Under the pieces are notes generated by a model. The model saw only the letters and a program-made list of their open reading frames with translations, was not told where the DNA came from and did no database searches. From contig NC_021191.1 of NCBI RefSeq assembly GCF_000389965.1, forward strand, positions 5,643,501-5,707,500: a stretch of 64,000 nt of DNA, given 5' to 3'. Below are positions 36,523 through 45,314 of the stretch, piece by piece. The position numbers and the translations under genes are program-made. The stretch is from Actinoplanes sp. N902-109. Lineage in GTDB: Bacteria; Actinomycetota; Actinomycetes; Mycobacteriales; Micromonosporaceae. Positions within the stretch are counted from its first letter, which is position 1; each line of letters begins with the position of its first letter.

Positions 36523-39500
36523 ATGTGCTTCCGTCGGGAGGTGAGCGACCCGCCGAGCCCGCACGTGGTGCACATCCGCTCGGTGGACGGCGGGTTCCGT
36601 GGCTCCGGGTTCTTCGTCGCGCCGCGCATCGTGGCCACCTGCGCGCACGTCGTCGAGCACGACAACCAGGTCCTGGTGTGCTGGTCCGGCCCCGACCTGC
36701 CGGGTCAGGTGCTCGTGCGCGACCCGCCGGGCCGCGCCGGCACCCGGCACTACCCGCCGCCGGACATCGCGTTCATCGGCGTCGAGACCCTCGACAACCC
36801 CGCCGCCTACCTGGAGCCCAGCCCGCTCGGCCGGGACGTCGACCGGCTGTTCATCGAGGGGTTCAGCGCCCTGAACCCGACCGGCGAGGTGGGCCTGGAA
36901 CGGCGGGTGGTGCCGATCATCGGCGAGGCCGACCGCTACCAGCTGCTCGACGACAAACGGATCGTGCCGGGGATGAGCGGCTCGCCGGTGGTGGAGCAGG
37001 AGGGCATGGAGAACGTGCGCGGCATGCTCAAGTCCGGCCGGCTCGCCCAGGGCAACAGCGCGTACATGATCCCGGCTTGGGAGATCAAGCGGGCCTTCCG
37101 GGTGCACAGGCCCGTGCTGCGCTCCCACATGCGCAAGCTGCCCGCCCTGGTCCGGCCGCGGGCCGGCACGCCACTGCACTCGCTGCTGAATGCGCAGCGC
37201 GACGTCGCCAAGCGGTATCCCTACCGGGTGGCGTCGCTCACCCGCCGCGAGCCTCCCCCGCTGTCCAGCGTGTACGTGGAACAACGCACCCGCTCGACAA
37301 CCGCACGCACCGAGCAGCCCGTCGTCATCAGCCCGGTCGAACTGCTGCACCGGCACCGCAACGCGCTGATCCTGGGCGGCCCGGGCGGCGGCAAGAGCAC
37401 CCTGATCCAGCAACTGGTCGCCACCTCCGCACAGTGGTGGTTGCAGGACACCGGCGACGGCGCGGAACCACCCCTGGGCCGGGTGGTGGCCGTCAAGGCG
37501 GCCGCGCAGGACCTGCTCGGCGGCGGGGCGTGGTACGACTCCATCGCCCGCGCGGTCAACAACGATCTCGGTGCCCGGCTCGACATCCGGCTCCAGCCGG
37601 CCGACTTCGCCCGGCCGCCGTCACCCGGGGCGGACTGGCTGATCCTGGTCGACGGGCTGGACGAGGTGCTCGACCGTGGCGTGCGCCGCGAGCTGGTGGA
37701 CGTCCTCGGTTACCGGGCGGGCCAGTACGGTGCCACCGCCCGCTTCGTGGTGGCCAGCCGCCCGCTCGACGAGCGGGAGTTCGCCCGGCTGCGCGCCAGC
37801 CTCACCGGCAGCGACCGCATCAAGCGGCTCGGCGAGTACGACCTGCGCCCGTTCGACTGGACGGCCGTGCGGACGTTCGCGGGCAACTGGTTCCGCCCGG
37901 CCGTCGGCGAGCAGTCGACGGTGGACCCGGCCGGCTTCCTCACCGCGATCAGCGACGCCGGGCTGGCACCACTGGTGGAGGTGCCGCTGCTGGCCACCAT
38001 CACGGCCATCGTGTACGAGGAGAAACCCGGACAGGCGCTGCCGATCGACCGGGCCGGGCTCTACCAGATGTTCGTCCGGGTGCTGCTGACCCTGCGCGTC
38101 CAGCGCCAGGGTGTGCGGGCGGCGTTGCTGGCACAACTGGCGCCGCTGGGGCGCCCGGCGGAGGCGCTGGGCGAGCGGATGCTCGAGGACCGGCTGGCCT
38201 GCCTGAGCTTTCTCGCGGTGCAGTTCCTGCGGTCCGGCCGGCGCATCCGCGACTCGCTGCCGGCCTGGGTCGCCCAGCGGTACCGCCCGCTACCGCTCGG
38301 GGTGACCGCCGAACTCCTGCGCGACCTGCTGGTGGACACCGGGCTGGTCGCGGTCTACGGCGACGACCTGGTGTTCACCCACCGCAGCTTCGCCGAGTAC
38401 CTGGCCTCGCTGGCGCTGGCCGCCGAGTTCGACCCGCAGCAGTGGCTGGAGCAGGTGCGCGAGACCGGCCGCCCGGACAGCCTCGGGCTGTTCACCCTGG
38501 CCGAATGGGGTGCGGCCGGCAACGACACCCGGCCGGTGATGCACGCCCTGATGGTCCCCGGCGAGCAGCGCGACTACCCGCATCTGCGCCCGGCGGCGGA
38601 GATGGTGCAGGACGGCGGCGTGCTCGTCGCCGGGGACGCGGCCGAGATCATCGGACTCACCGAGACGGCCGTGCGGGAGGTGCGCGAACCCGAGGAGCCA
38701 CGGGGCCTCGCCCTGCCGCAGCGGCCGGCGACGCCCCCGGCCGACCCGGTCACCCCAGCGGTCGACGAGGCACTGCGGGCGATCCTGCAACGGACGCACG
38801 ACCCGGCCCGGGTGGTACGGATCGCGGGCGACGAGCGGCTGTCCGTCCGCAAACGGGTGGCCGCCGCCCGGGCACTGATCGGCAGCGAGGCACCCGCCGA
38901 GCACGACGCGGGGCTGATCGAGCTGCTGCGGCTCGCCTACGACACGGCGATGACCGACCGGGACCGGCTGTGGGCGCTGTTCGCCGTGGTGGAGACGGCA
39001 CCCCGGCATGAGCGCCGGCACGCGGTACAACGGCTGGCCCAGTACGCCGAGACGACCCACGACCTCGCTGTCCGGATGCGGGCGCTGGAACTGCTGCGAC
39101 GCTCCGGCGAGGCGGTGGCCGCCGCCGCCGCGCTGGTGCGCCGGGTACTCGACGACCGGCACCCGCCCGCGCAGCGCGCCGAGGCCGACCTTCTGCTCCA
39201 GCTGTTCTGCGACGAGATCGGCCAGCAGCGGACCGCCCTCACCCCGGCCGAGGACGCCGACGACCCGTTCGAGACACCGGTCTGGCGGGCCGCGGGATGG
39301 CCGGCCGTGCCGTCGGTCACCGGCCTGACCATGGCCGCGGAGCTGAGCCAGGACCTGGCCGGGACGGTCGGCGGCCGGTACCTGCGGGCCCGCTCGGTGC
39401 CGTGGCCCGACCGCGCCTACTGGGCCCGCTTCCGGGTGCCCGCCGGGCACTCCTGGGCGGCCGTGACCGTGCTGGCCGAGGATGTCGCCGCGCCCGCCCG

Positions 39501-39873
39501 GGAACGGGCCGACCTGCTGATCCGTCACGCCCGCCGGGTGCCCGCACGCGGGGACGACGTGACCGCGCTGCTCACCCGATGGGTGTTCGACGAGCGCCGG
39601 CCCACCCGCGACCGGCGGACCATGCTCAAGGTCCTGCTCAGCCGGGTCGATCTCGCGGCGGCGCGGGAGCTGGCGGGCAACCCGGTGCTGCCGGTCCGGC
39701 TGCGCGCGGTGGCCGCCCAGGCGTACGGGCTCGGGCGGGACGAACGGGCCGGGGCCGAAACGATGCTGGCCGGCCTGACCGGTGCCCCGGGGGCGACGCC
39801 ACGCGACAAACTGGACTGTCTGTGGCGGCTGCTGGTGCTGCGGGTGCTGCGGCTGGTGAGACGCTTCGGGTAG
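36523..39873 (+). CDS. Trypsin-like protease fused to NACHT NTPase (bacterial NLR-like)
   Basis: An 1116-residue protein. Residues 1-200 are a trypsin-like domain with His42 (ATCAHVVE), Asp81 (PPDIAFIG) and Ser152 (GMSGSP). A linker carries SSVYVEQRT, common before NACHT modules. The NACHT ATPase follows: Walker A GGPGGGKST at 285-293, Walker B WLILVDGLDEV near 371-381, then winged helix and helical regions, and from about 755 HEAT-like helical repeats that would sense a trigger. Such protease-STAND fusions are known in bacterial conflict and antiphage systems; the trigger and substrate here are unknown. Start: ATG at 36523 or GTG at 36541, neither with a strong ribosome binding site. Confidence 0.88.
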   Translation: MCFRREVSDPPSPHVVHIRSVDGGFRGSGFFVAPRIVATCAHVVEHDNQVLVCWSGPDLPGQVLVRDPPGRAGTRHYPPPDIAFIGVETLDNPAAYLEPSPLGRDVDRLFIEGFSALNPTGEVGLERRVVPIIGEADRYQLLDDKRIVPGMSGSPVVEQEGMENVRGMLKSGRLAQGNSAYMIPAWEIKRAFRVHRPVLRSHMRKLPALVRPRAGTPLHSLLNAQRDVAKRYPYRVASLTRREPPPLSSVYVEQRTRSTTARTEQPVVISPVELLHRHRNALILGGPGGGKSTLIQQLVATSAQWWLQDTGDGAEPPLGRVVAVKAAAQDLLGGGAWYDSIARAVNNDLGARLDIRLQPADFARPPSPGADWLILVDGLDEVLDRGVRRELVDVLGYRAGQYGATARFVVASRPLDEREFARLRASLTGSDRIKRLGEYDLRPFDWTAVRTFAGNWFRPAVGEQSTVDPAGFLTAISDAGLAPLVEVPLLATITAIVYEEKPGQALPIDRAGLYQMFVRVLLTLRVQRQGVRAALLAQLAPLGRPAEALGERMLEDRLACLSFLAVQFLRSGRRIRDSLPAWVAQRYRPLPLGVTAELLRDLLVDTGLVAVYGDDLVFTHRSFAEYLASLALAAEFDPQQWLEQVRETGRPDSLGLFTLAEWGAAGNDTRPVMHALMVPGEQRDYPHLRPAAEMVQDGGVLVAGDAAEIIGLTETAVREVREPEEPRGLALPQRPATPPADPVTPAVDEALRAILQRTHDPARVVRIAGDERLSVRKRVAAARALIGSEAPAEHDAGLIELLRLAYDTAMTDRDRLWALFAVVETAPRHERRHAVQRLAQYAETTHDLAVRMRALELLRRSGEAVAAAAALVRRVLDDRHPPAQRAEADLLLQLFCDEIGQQRTALTPAEDADDPFETPVWRAAGWPAVPSVTGLTMAAELSQDLAGTVGGRYLRARSVPWPDRAYWARFRVPAGHSWAAVTVLAEDVAAPARERADLLIRHARRVPARGDDVTALLTRWVFDERRPTRDRRTMLKVLLSRVDLAAARELAGNPVLPVRLRAVAAQAYGLGRDERAGAETMLAGLTGAPGATPRDKLDCLWRLLVLRVLRLVRRFG

Positions 39874-39876
39874 CTC

Positions 39877-40416
39877 TCACCGGAGCGAGCGCAGCCCGGC
39901 GACCACGCCGTCCCACCACTGCCCGACCGGTTCGGCGCAGCCCGCCCCCGGATGCCGGTCGCAGTAGCCGGCGTTCCACCCGGCGGTGATGCCGATCGCC
40001 GCCACGAGCAACAGGACCGAGCTGAACCGGGCCAGCCGGGCTCCCGCGCGGCGGATCCCGGTGTCCGCAGCACGCCGCAGGCCCCGGGTGCCCGCGACCA
40101 CGAGGTCCCCCAGCGCGAAGTGCATGCCGGTCAGCGGCAGCCAGAAGATCCGGAACAGCCGGGCCAGCAGGAAGTCAACGGTCAGCGCCACCGCTGCCAC
40201 CGCTGCGGTGACCACCGCGGTGGCCGGGATCAGCAGGCGCAGGGCGGCCCACGGCAACAGCCGGTGCACCACCACCCGGGTGCCGACGATCACCGCCACG
40301 GCCACGAGCGGCACCACGAGGTGACCCCGGGCCGGCGCGGGCAGCCACTCCAGCCGGTCCGGCAGCCAGTCCGCCAGATCGTCGAGCGGCGCGAGCGCAT
40401 CAGCGACGCTGATCAT
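39877..40416 (-). CDS. Membrane protein of unknown function
   Basis: A 179-residue protein with three to four hydrophobic segments (HLVVPLVAVAVIVGTRVVV, ALRLLIPATAVVTAAVAAVALTVDFL, SSVLLLVAAIGITAGW) and two Cys near the C-terminus (YCDRHPGAGC). It overlaps the end of the upstream gene by 17 nt and so belongs to the same operon. It ends 3 nt from the NACHT gene's stop on the other strand. Not recognised. Confidence 0.65.
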   Translation of the reverse strand: MISVADALAPLDDLADWLPDRLEWLPAPARGHLVVPLVAVAVIVGTRVVVHRLLPWAALRLLIPATAVVTAAVAAVALTVDFLLARLFRIFWLPLTGMHFALGDLVVAGTRGLRRAADTGIRRAGARLARFSSVLLLVAAIGITAGWNAGYCDRHPGAGCAEPVGQWWDGVVAGLRSLR

Positions 40417-41251
40417 CGCCGGCCCGCCCGTCCCTGCCGTCGGGCAGCACGTCGGTCATCCGCAGCACCAGGTCCTGGAACCGGAGCAGGGCCCGCCCGG
40501 CGGCGCCGTCCGCACCGTGCTCGGCCAGGGCGTCGCGGGCCAGCCCGGCCAGTTCCTGCACCATCTGGGCGGGTTCGGTAGTGCCCGGGTCGCCGGGCTC
40601 GCTGTCCTCCTCGTCGGCCACCAAATACTGGATCACCCGGTCGCCCCGGACGGCTTCGGCCCGGGCCACCCCGACGTCGAGGTCGTGCAGCCGGACGCCG
40701 CCGGGCACCGCCACACCGTCGCGCCATGCGCCGGTCAGCAGGTCGCGGATCTCCTCGGTGGACGGCAGCTCGGCCGGTAACGCCGCGGCGATGCGCCGGC
40801 CCAGCTCGGCAGTGCAGGCATGGTCGAGATCGCTGAGCCGGCCGGCCACCACCGCGACCGGGTCGGTGACCGTCCACCGGCCCGCCACGTCGACCAGCAT
40901 CATCGACCCGGTCTCGAAGGTCGCCACGAAGCTGTGCGGGGACGTGTCGATCCGATAACCCGTACGCGGTCCGAAGAAGAACATCTCCCCGGCCGTCCAG
41001 CCGCCGGGCGGCGACCGCAGCAGACCGTTGCGGGCCCGGAAGACCAGGGCCGTCCCGGGGGGCGCCACCCGGGAGCAGGCCAGCGGGATCCGGCGCAGTT
41101 CCTCGATGTACAGGATGGGATTGCTGAAGCCGTCCGCAGCCACAGCACGGACAGGCAACGCTTTCCGTGCCGGCTCGGACAAGTAAGCTCCCGGAACAGC
41201 GACATAGGACGGCAACATCGGGAAGGCAGCACCGAAGCTACGCGACGTCAT
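40400..41251 (-). CDS. Hypothetical protein with SPFH/band-7-like middle
   Basis: About 283 residues. The central part (SFVATFETGSMMLVDVAGRWTVTDPVAVV and GGVRLHDLDVGVARAEAV) has the alternating pattern and the DPVAVV stretch seen in SPFH/band-7 proteins, which scaffold membranes; resemblance is moderate. Its C-terminus is acidic and helical. Start is unclear: ATGs at 41218, 41251, 41260 and 41281 are in frame, the last overlapping the divergent gene's start. First gene of a two-gene reverse operon. Confidence 0.55.
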   Translation of the reverse strand: MTSRSFGAAFPMLPSYVAVPGAYLSEPARKALPVRAVAADGFSNPILYIEELRRIPLACSRVAPPGTALVFRARNGLLRSPPGGWTAGEMFFFGPRTGYRIDTSPHSFVATFETGSMMLVDVAGRWTVTDPVAVVAGRLSDLDHACTAELGRRIAAALPAELPSTEEIRDLLTGAWRDGVAVPGGVRLHDLDVGVARAEAVRGDRVIQYLVADEEDSEPGDPGTTEPAQMVQELAGLARDALAEHGADGAAGRALLRFQDLVLRMTDVLPDGRDGRAGDDQRR

Positions 41252-41279
41252 CGTACCCATTGCATCGCGGAAGGTGACC

Positions 41280-41738
41280 ATGCAAATACCTGACGCCGGC
41301 GCCCTCCTGTCGACCGAGGTCCTTTCGGCGGACGGCGCCGGGCTTGGCCGGGTCGGCATCGTCTTCCGGCCGGACGGCGCGGTGCAGCCGCTGCTCGTCG
41401 CGTTCCCGGCCGAGGCGGACACCCCGCACGTGGCTCCGCTGCTGGGCGCCGAGCTGGGGCGCGACGGCCTCGTCCTGGCCTATTCCGCCGCCCAGCTGCG
41501 GGCAGCCCCGACAATCGATGCCGGGGCCGAGCTGTCGGTGGGCGAGATCGGCGCGGTGCTGGCCTACTACGGCATCCCGCTCCGCAGCGACCTGCCGCTG
41601 ACCACGCGGGTGAGCGGAACCGGCGACGTGGGATCCACGGTGGCCGACGTCCGGCTGATCCCCGCGATCCCCGGCATCGGCGACGACGACCTGCCGCCCA
41701 TCGTGGTCAGCCGGCCCGGCTGGACGCCGCGCGGATGA
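41280..41738 (+). CDS. PRC-barrel-like protein
   Basis: A 152-residue protein of short beta strands: ALLSTEVLSADGAGLGRVGIVF is a PRC-barrel-like opening, and a second similar half follows. PRC-barrel proteins bind RNA or membrane complexes; the specific role is unknown. The ATG at 41280 has GGAAGG 5 nt upstream. Its stop overlaps the next ATG (ATGA), so it is coupled to the pentapeptide-repeat gene. Confidence 0.5.
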   Translation: MQIPDAGALLSTEVLSADGAGLGRVGIVFRPDGAVQPLLVAFPAEADTPHVAPLLGAELGRDGLVLAYSAAQLRAAPTIDAGAELSVGEIGAVLAYYGIPLRSDLPLTTRVSGTGDVGSTVADVRLIPAIPGIGDDDLPPIVVSRPGWTPRG

Positions 41739-42586
41739 CCGCGCCCGATCCCCCGCCCTCCCCGCTGGCCGAGGCCAACCAGCGCATCCGGGACACGGCC
41801 AAGTGGCTGATCGCCAGCGCCGCGGCGGTGGGCGCCGCGCTGATCGCGGGCAGCCAGCTGTCGAGCATCGGCCGGTTGCCGCTGGGCTGGCCCACGAGCA
41901 CCACGACCGCACGGCTGTGGGTGGCCGCCGCCGGTGCACTGCTGGCGCTGGGCGCGGTGGCACAGATGATCGCTGCCGCGGTCCGGGTGCTGCTGCCGGT
42001 GCAGGTGTCCGTCGCGGATCTGGCGGAACAGTGGTCCGACCCGGCCGTGCCGCTCCGCCCGGTGATCGCCTTCTTCCGCAACCGGCCCAAGTTCCTGCAG
42101 GGCACGGCCACCCCCGGCGAGTTGATCGAGCGGCGGTCGGCGCTGGTGGCCCGGCTCGGCGAACCCGGACCGGTCGCCGGGCTGCACGACGCCATCGGCG
42201 CGCTGGACCGGCGCATCGAGGCGGTCGAGGACGTGGCCAACCACGAGGCGCTCAAGGCGATCTTCGAGCGTTGCCTGCGCCGGCTGCTGGCCGCCGCGCT
42301 GCTCGCCGCGGCCGGGCTGGTGGCCTTCGCGTGGGCGGCGAACCCGCCCCCCGCGACTAGGACCGCCGATCTGCGCGACGCCCGGCTCACCGGCGCCGAC
42401 CTGCGCGACGCGGACCTACGTGGGGCCCGGCTCGACGGCGCCGACCTCACCGGGGCCGACCTGACCGGCGCCGACCTCACCGGGGCGGCGCTGACCCGGG
42501 TGCTCTGGGCCCGCACCACCTGCCCGGACGGCACCGCAAGCGACGCGAACGGCCGCACCTGCCGCGGCCATCTGAAACCGGGCTGA
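41735..42586 (+). CDS. Membrane protein with C-terminal pentapeptide repeats
   Basis: A 283-residue protein. Two membrane helices occur near the N-terminus (about residues 23-45 and 55-80) and one around 185-205, with an amphipathic helical region between. After that come about ten pentapeptide repeats of the A(D/N)LxG type (ADLRDARLTGADLRDADLRG and onward), then TTCPDGTASDANGRTC, a tail common in actinobacterial pentapeptide proteins. It may place a right-handed beta-helix near the membrane; function unknown. Translation is coupled to the PRC-barrel-like gene. Confidence 0.75.
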   Translation: MTAPDPPPSPLAEANQRIRDTAKWLIASAAAVGAALIAGSQLSSIGRLPLGWPTSTTTARLWVAAAGALLALGAVAQMIAAAVRVLLPVQVSVADLAEQWSDPAVPLRPVIAFFRNRPKFLQGTATPGELIERRSALVARLGEPGPVAGLHDAIGALDRRIEAVEDVANHEALKAIFERCLRRLLAAALLAAAGLVAFAWAANPPPATRTADLRDARLTGADLRDADLRGARLDGADLTGADLTGADLTGAALTRVLWARTTCPDGTASDANGRTCRGHLKPG

Positions 42587-42648
42587 CCGGCTGCGGCCCA
42601 GCGGCCGGTCCGCCATCGGGCCGCCGCCGGCGCCCCGGCCGACTGCGG

Positions 42649-43689
42649 TCAGCCGGCGACCGTGTCCAGGGCGGCGACCGCAGCGCCGCGGGCACCGGCC
42701 ATGTCGAGGTCGGGCACGAGCTCGAAGGTGGCCGCCTGCTGCTGCTCCTGGCGCAGCTGGGTGTGCTCGCGGACCACGTCGAGGAACCACTGGCGGAAGT
42801 GCGGCGCCGCCTCGACCACTCCCCCGCCCAGGAAATAGGCGTGCGGGTCGGTGAAGTTGGCCGCGATCGTGAACAGCTTGCCGATCGCCTTGGCCTGCTG
42901 GCCGAACACCGCCAGCGCGAGCGGGTCCTCCTTCTCGCCGTAGCCGCGCAGCGCCTTGGCCGCCTGGCCGATCGGCTCCTGGGCCAGCGGGTGGTCCGGG
43001 AAGCGGGTGAACCAGTACGGCAGCAGGTTCTTGGCGATGCCGGTCAGCGACGCGATGCTCTCCACGTCGCCCTCGAAGCCGCAGTTGCAGCGCGGCAGCG
43101 GCTGATCGTCCTCGAGCACCCCGTGCAGCGGGATCTGCACGTGCCCGAGCTCGCCGGCCATGCCCGCGGCACCGCTGACCACCTTGCCGCTCTCCACCAC
43201 GCCGCCACCCAGGCCGGTGCCGACGATCGCGGCGACCGAGGAGGCCTGCACCGCCTTGGCGCCGAAGTGCCGGTGGTGGGCGTAGAGGGCGGCCGCGTTG
43301 GCGTCGTTCGCGTAGATCACCGGCAGTCCCAGCCGGGCCTGCAGGGCGCCGCGGATGTCGAAGCCGTGCCACGACGTCTGGGAGAAGTTGGTCGAGCCCT
43401 TCGAGGAGATCACCCCGGCCGCGGTGGCCGGGCCCGGGGTGTCCAGGCCGACCGCGCGCACCAGGCTGCGCGGGGTGCCGGTCAGCTCGAGGATGCCGGC
43501 GAAGGCCACGGCGAGCGCCTCGATCGCCGACTCCGGGCCGTCCTGCACCCGGCTCGGGTTCTCCACCAGCCGGTCGACGAGGAACTGCCCGGTGGCGTCC
43601 AGCACTGTGGCGTTGTTGCAGGTGCCGCCGTTGTCGAGACCCACCACGACCCAGGACGCCGGGGTCCGTACCGCATCGATGTGATCCAC
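42649..43689 (-). CDS. ROK-family sugar kinase
   Basis: A 346-residue ROK protein. The ATP-binding DNGGT loop at the N-terminus, catalytic NDANAAALY, TGLGGG and GELGHV are intact. The ROK zinc motif normally reads CxCGxxGCxE; here it reads CNCGFEGDVE, so the third Cys is Asp. The chain is longer than usual, with inserts before and after the motif. It likely phosphorylates glucose or a related hexose; substrate is unproven. No regulator domain is present. It is near, but not in, the arabinose locus. Confidence 0.85.
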   Translation of the reverse strand: MDHIDAVRTPASWVVVGLDNGGTCNNATVLDATGQFLVDRLVENPSRVQDGPESAIEALAVAFAGILELTGTPRSLVRAVGLDTPGPATAAGVISSKGSTNFSQTSWHGFDIRGALQARLGLPVIYANDANAAALYAHHRHFGAKAVQASSVAAIVGTGLGGGVVESGKVVSGAAGMAGELGHVQIPLHGVLEDDQPLPRCNCGFEGDVESIASLTGIAKNLLPYWFTRFPDHPLAQEPIGQAAKALRGYGEKEDPLALAVFGQQAKAIGKLFTIAANFTDPHAYFLGGGVVEAAPHFRQWFLDVVREHTQLRQEQQQAATFELVPDLDMAGARGAAVAALDTVAG

Positions 43690-43792
43690 GGAACTGAGCG
43701 TACGTCCGCCACCGCCCGGAAGCGACGGGTGCAGCCGGATTGCCGCCGGTGAGAGCGTCAGCAGCCCGCCGGACGCCGGGCACCCGTGGCGG

Positions 43793-45103
43793 TCACTGGG
43801 ATGCCGCCCAGCGGGCCACCTGGCGGCGCCAGTGCTCGGCGGCCTCGATATCGCCGGCGTCCTCCTCGACGGTGGCCAGGCCCATCATCGCCGCCATCGC
43901 GACGTCGGCATGCCCGGTGGCCAGGGCACGGTGGTACCAGTAGCGGGCCGTGTCCCACTCCTTGTCCTGGTGGTCGAGGTTGCCGAGGGCCTTCATCGCC
44001 GGAGGCGCGCTCTGCGGGTGGTCGGTGTCGACCGTGCGCTGCCACCAGCGGCGGGCGCCCTCGGTGTCGCCCTCGTCCAGCGCCATGCTGCCCAGCATCA
44101 GCATCACCGGGGCCAGCGCCGGGTCGCCGGTGTCGGCCAGGGTCTCGCACCAGCGCCGGGTCTCGGCCACCTCGCCCCGGTCGTACGCGCTGAGCGCCAC
44201 CCGCAGCCGGTCGGCCCCGTCGAGGGTGCGGCACGCATGCTGCCACACCGCGTCACAGACCCGGTCCTGCTGTACGACGGTGAGCAGCGGGTGCGGCCGC
44301 AGATGTCCGCCGGGGACCGGCTCCACCAGCCGGGGTTGCGCGGTGACCGCCCAGGCCAGCGCGCGGGTGGCGTCGGCACCGGGCAGCTCCTGCTCGTAGA
44401 GCCGCTTGAGCAGCCCGCGGTCGAGCCGGCCGGGCATGCCGAGGCGGGCCCAGTCGGTGACGATCCGCACCAGCGTGCGCCGTTCGACCGACGCCCCGGC
44501 CAGGGCCTGGCGCACCGGGTCCACGACGACCTGCCGCGGCCGGGTGTGGATCGCGATGATGTCGGCGTAGCGGGACAGCGCGCTGACCGTGTGGGCGGGC
44601 ACGTGGGTGCCGGTCATGGTCTCGGTGCCCGCGGTGACGCAGATGCGCAGGCCCTCGCGCAGCAGCCGCGGGTCCAGCTGGTCGAGCAGTGCGGGGTGCA
44701 GCGCGTCCAGCCAGAGCACCGCCTCGCCGCCGTGGCGCAGGAACGGGGTGGCCGCCGAGACCAGCCGGTGCAGGCTCAGCGCGGGGTCGGGCAGCGGCAC
44801 GAGCAGCGTGCGGGTGCCCAGCCGGCGGCGCGCGGCCTCGGCGAGCGAGCGGCTGGCGCCGGCCAGGCGTTGACCGTGGACGATGGTCAGGCGGCGGTCA
44901 CCGGTGAGGGCCCGGTCGATGGCGGGGTCGTGCGGGCGGGGTTCGTACGGGATCGGGCCGGGGTGCACGCCGAAGGCGGCGAGCGGGGCGTCCGCGAGCG
45001 GGCCGGGCGCCGGATCCCAGAGCTCGCGCCCCCGATCCCAGAACTGGCGCCCCCGACCCCAGAGCTGGCGCCCCCCATCCCAGAGTTGGCGCCTTTGCCA
45101 CAT
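43793..45103 (-). CDS. Degenerate P-loop NTPase-like protein with TPR repeats
   Basis: A 436-residue protein. The N-terminus is four near-copies of a 7-residue unit (RQLWDGG, RQLWGRG, RQFWDRG, RELWDPA). A STAND-like NTPase region follows with a Walker-A-like LTIVHGQRLAGASRS lacking the Lys-Ser/Thr pair and Walker-B-like AVLWLDAL. The C-terminal 150 residues are Sel1/TPR-like helical repeats (ARRWWQRTVDTDHPQSAP, ARYWYHRALATGHADVAM). Such proteins act as scaffolds or regulators. Start ATG at 45103 lacks a good ribosome binding site. Confidence 0.6.
   Translation of the reverse strand: MWQRRQLWDGGRQLWGRGRQFWDRGRELWDPAPGPLADAPLAAFGVHPGPIPYEPRPHDPAIDRALTGDRRLTIVHGQRLAGASRSLAEAARRRLGTRTLLVPLPDPALSLHRLVSAATPFLRHGGEAVLWLDALHPALLDQLDPRLLREGLRICVTAGTETMTGTHVPAHTVSALSRYADIIAIHTRPRQVVVDPVRQALAGASVERRTLVRIVTDWARLGMPGRLDRGLLKRLYEQELPGADATRALAWAVTAQPRLVEPVPGGHLRPHPLLTVVQQDRVCDAVWQHACRTLDGADRLRVALSAYDRGEVAETRRWCETLADTGDPALAPVMLMLGSMALDEGDTEGARRWWQRTVDTDHPQSAPPAMKALGNLDHQDKEWDTARYWYHRALATGHADVAMAAMMGLATVEEDAGDIEAAEHWRRQVARWAASQ
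45017..45098 (-). repeat. 21-bp tandem repeat in the 5' coding end
   Basis: Four units, each starting CCAG, at 45017, 45038, 45059 and 45080 (exact 21-bp period). It encodes the 7-residue W-containing repeats at the N-terminus of the TPR-type protein. Confidence 0.9.
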
Positions 45104-45314
45104 CCTGACCGCCGTCCCGATTTCAGGTTTGCTTCACCCACGTTTCCGACCGTCGTCAATGTACTCCGGATCACACGGAAAAGGGCGGTGGCCACGGCCA
45201 CCGCCCTCATCCCTTTCTCACCCCTCCCGCCGGGGCCGCCCGTTCAGCGGCACCCGGCGCGAGCCGGTCCGCACCGGCACCGTCGCATGTCCCGATACCG
45301 GTGCGGAGTCAACC

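Noticed and set aside
36418..37413. N-terminal extension of the cellulase frame by 332 codons
   Set aside because: The real start is the GTG at 36417 with AAGGAG and a signal peptide; the extension is antisense to the NACHT gene.
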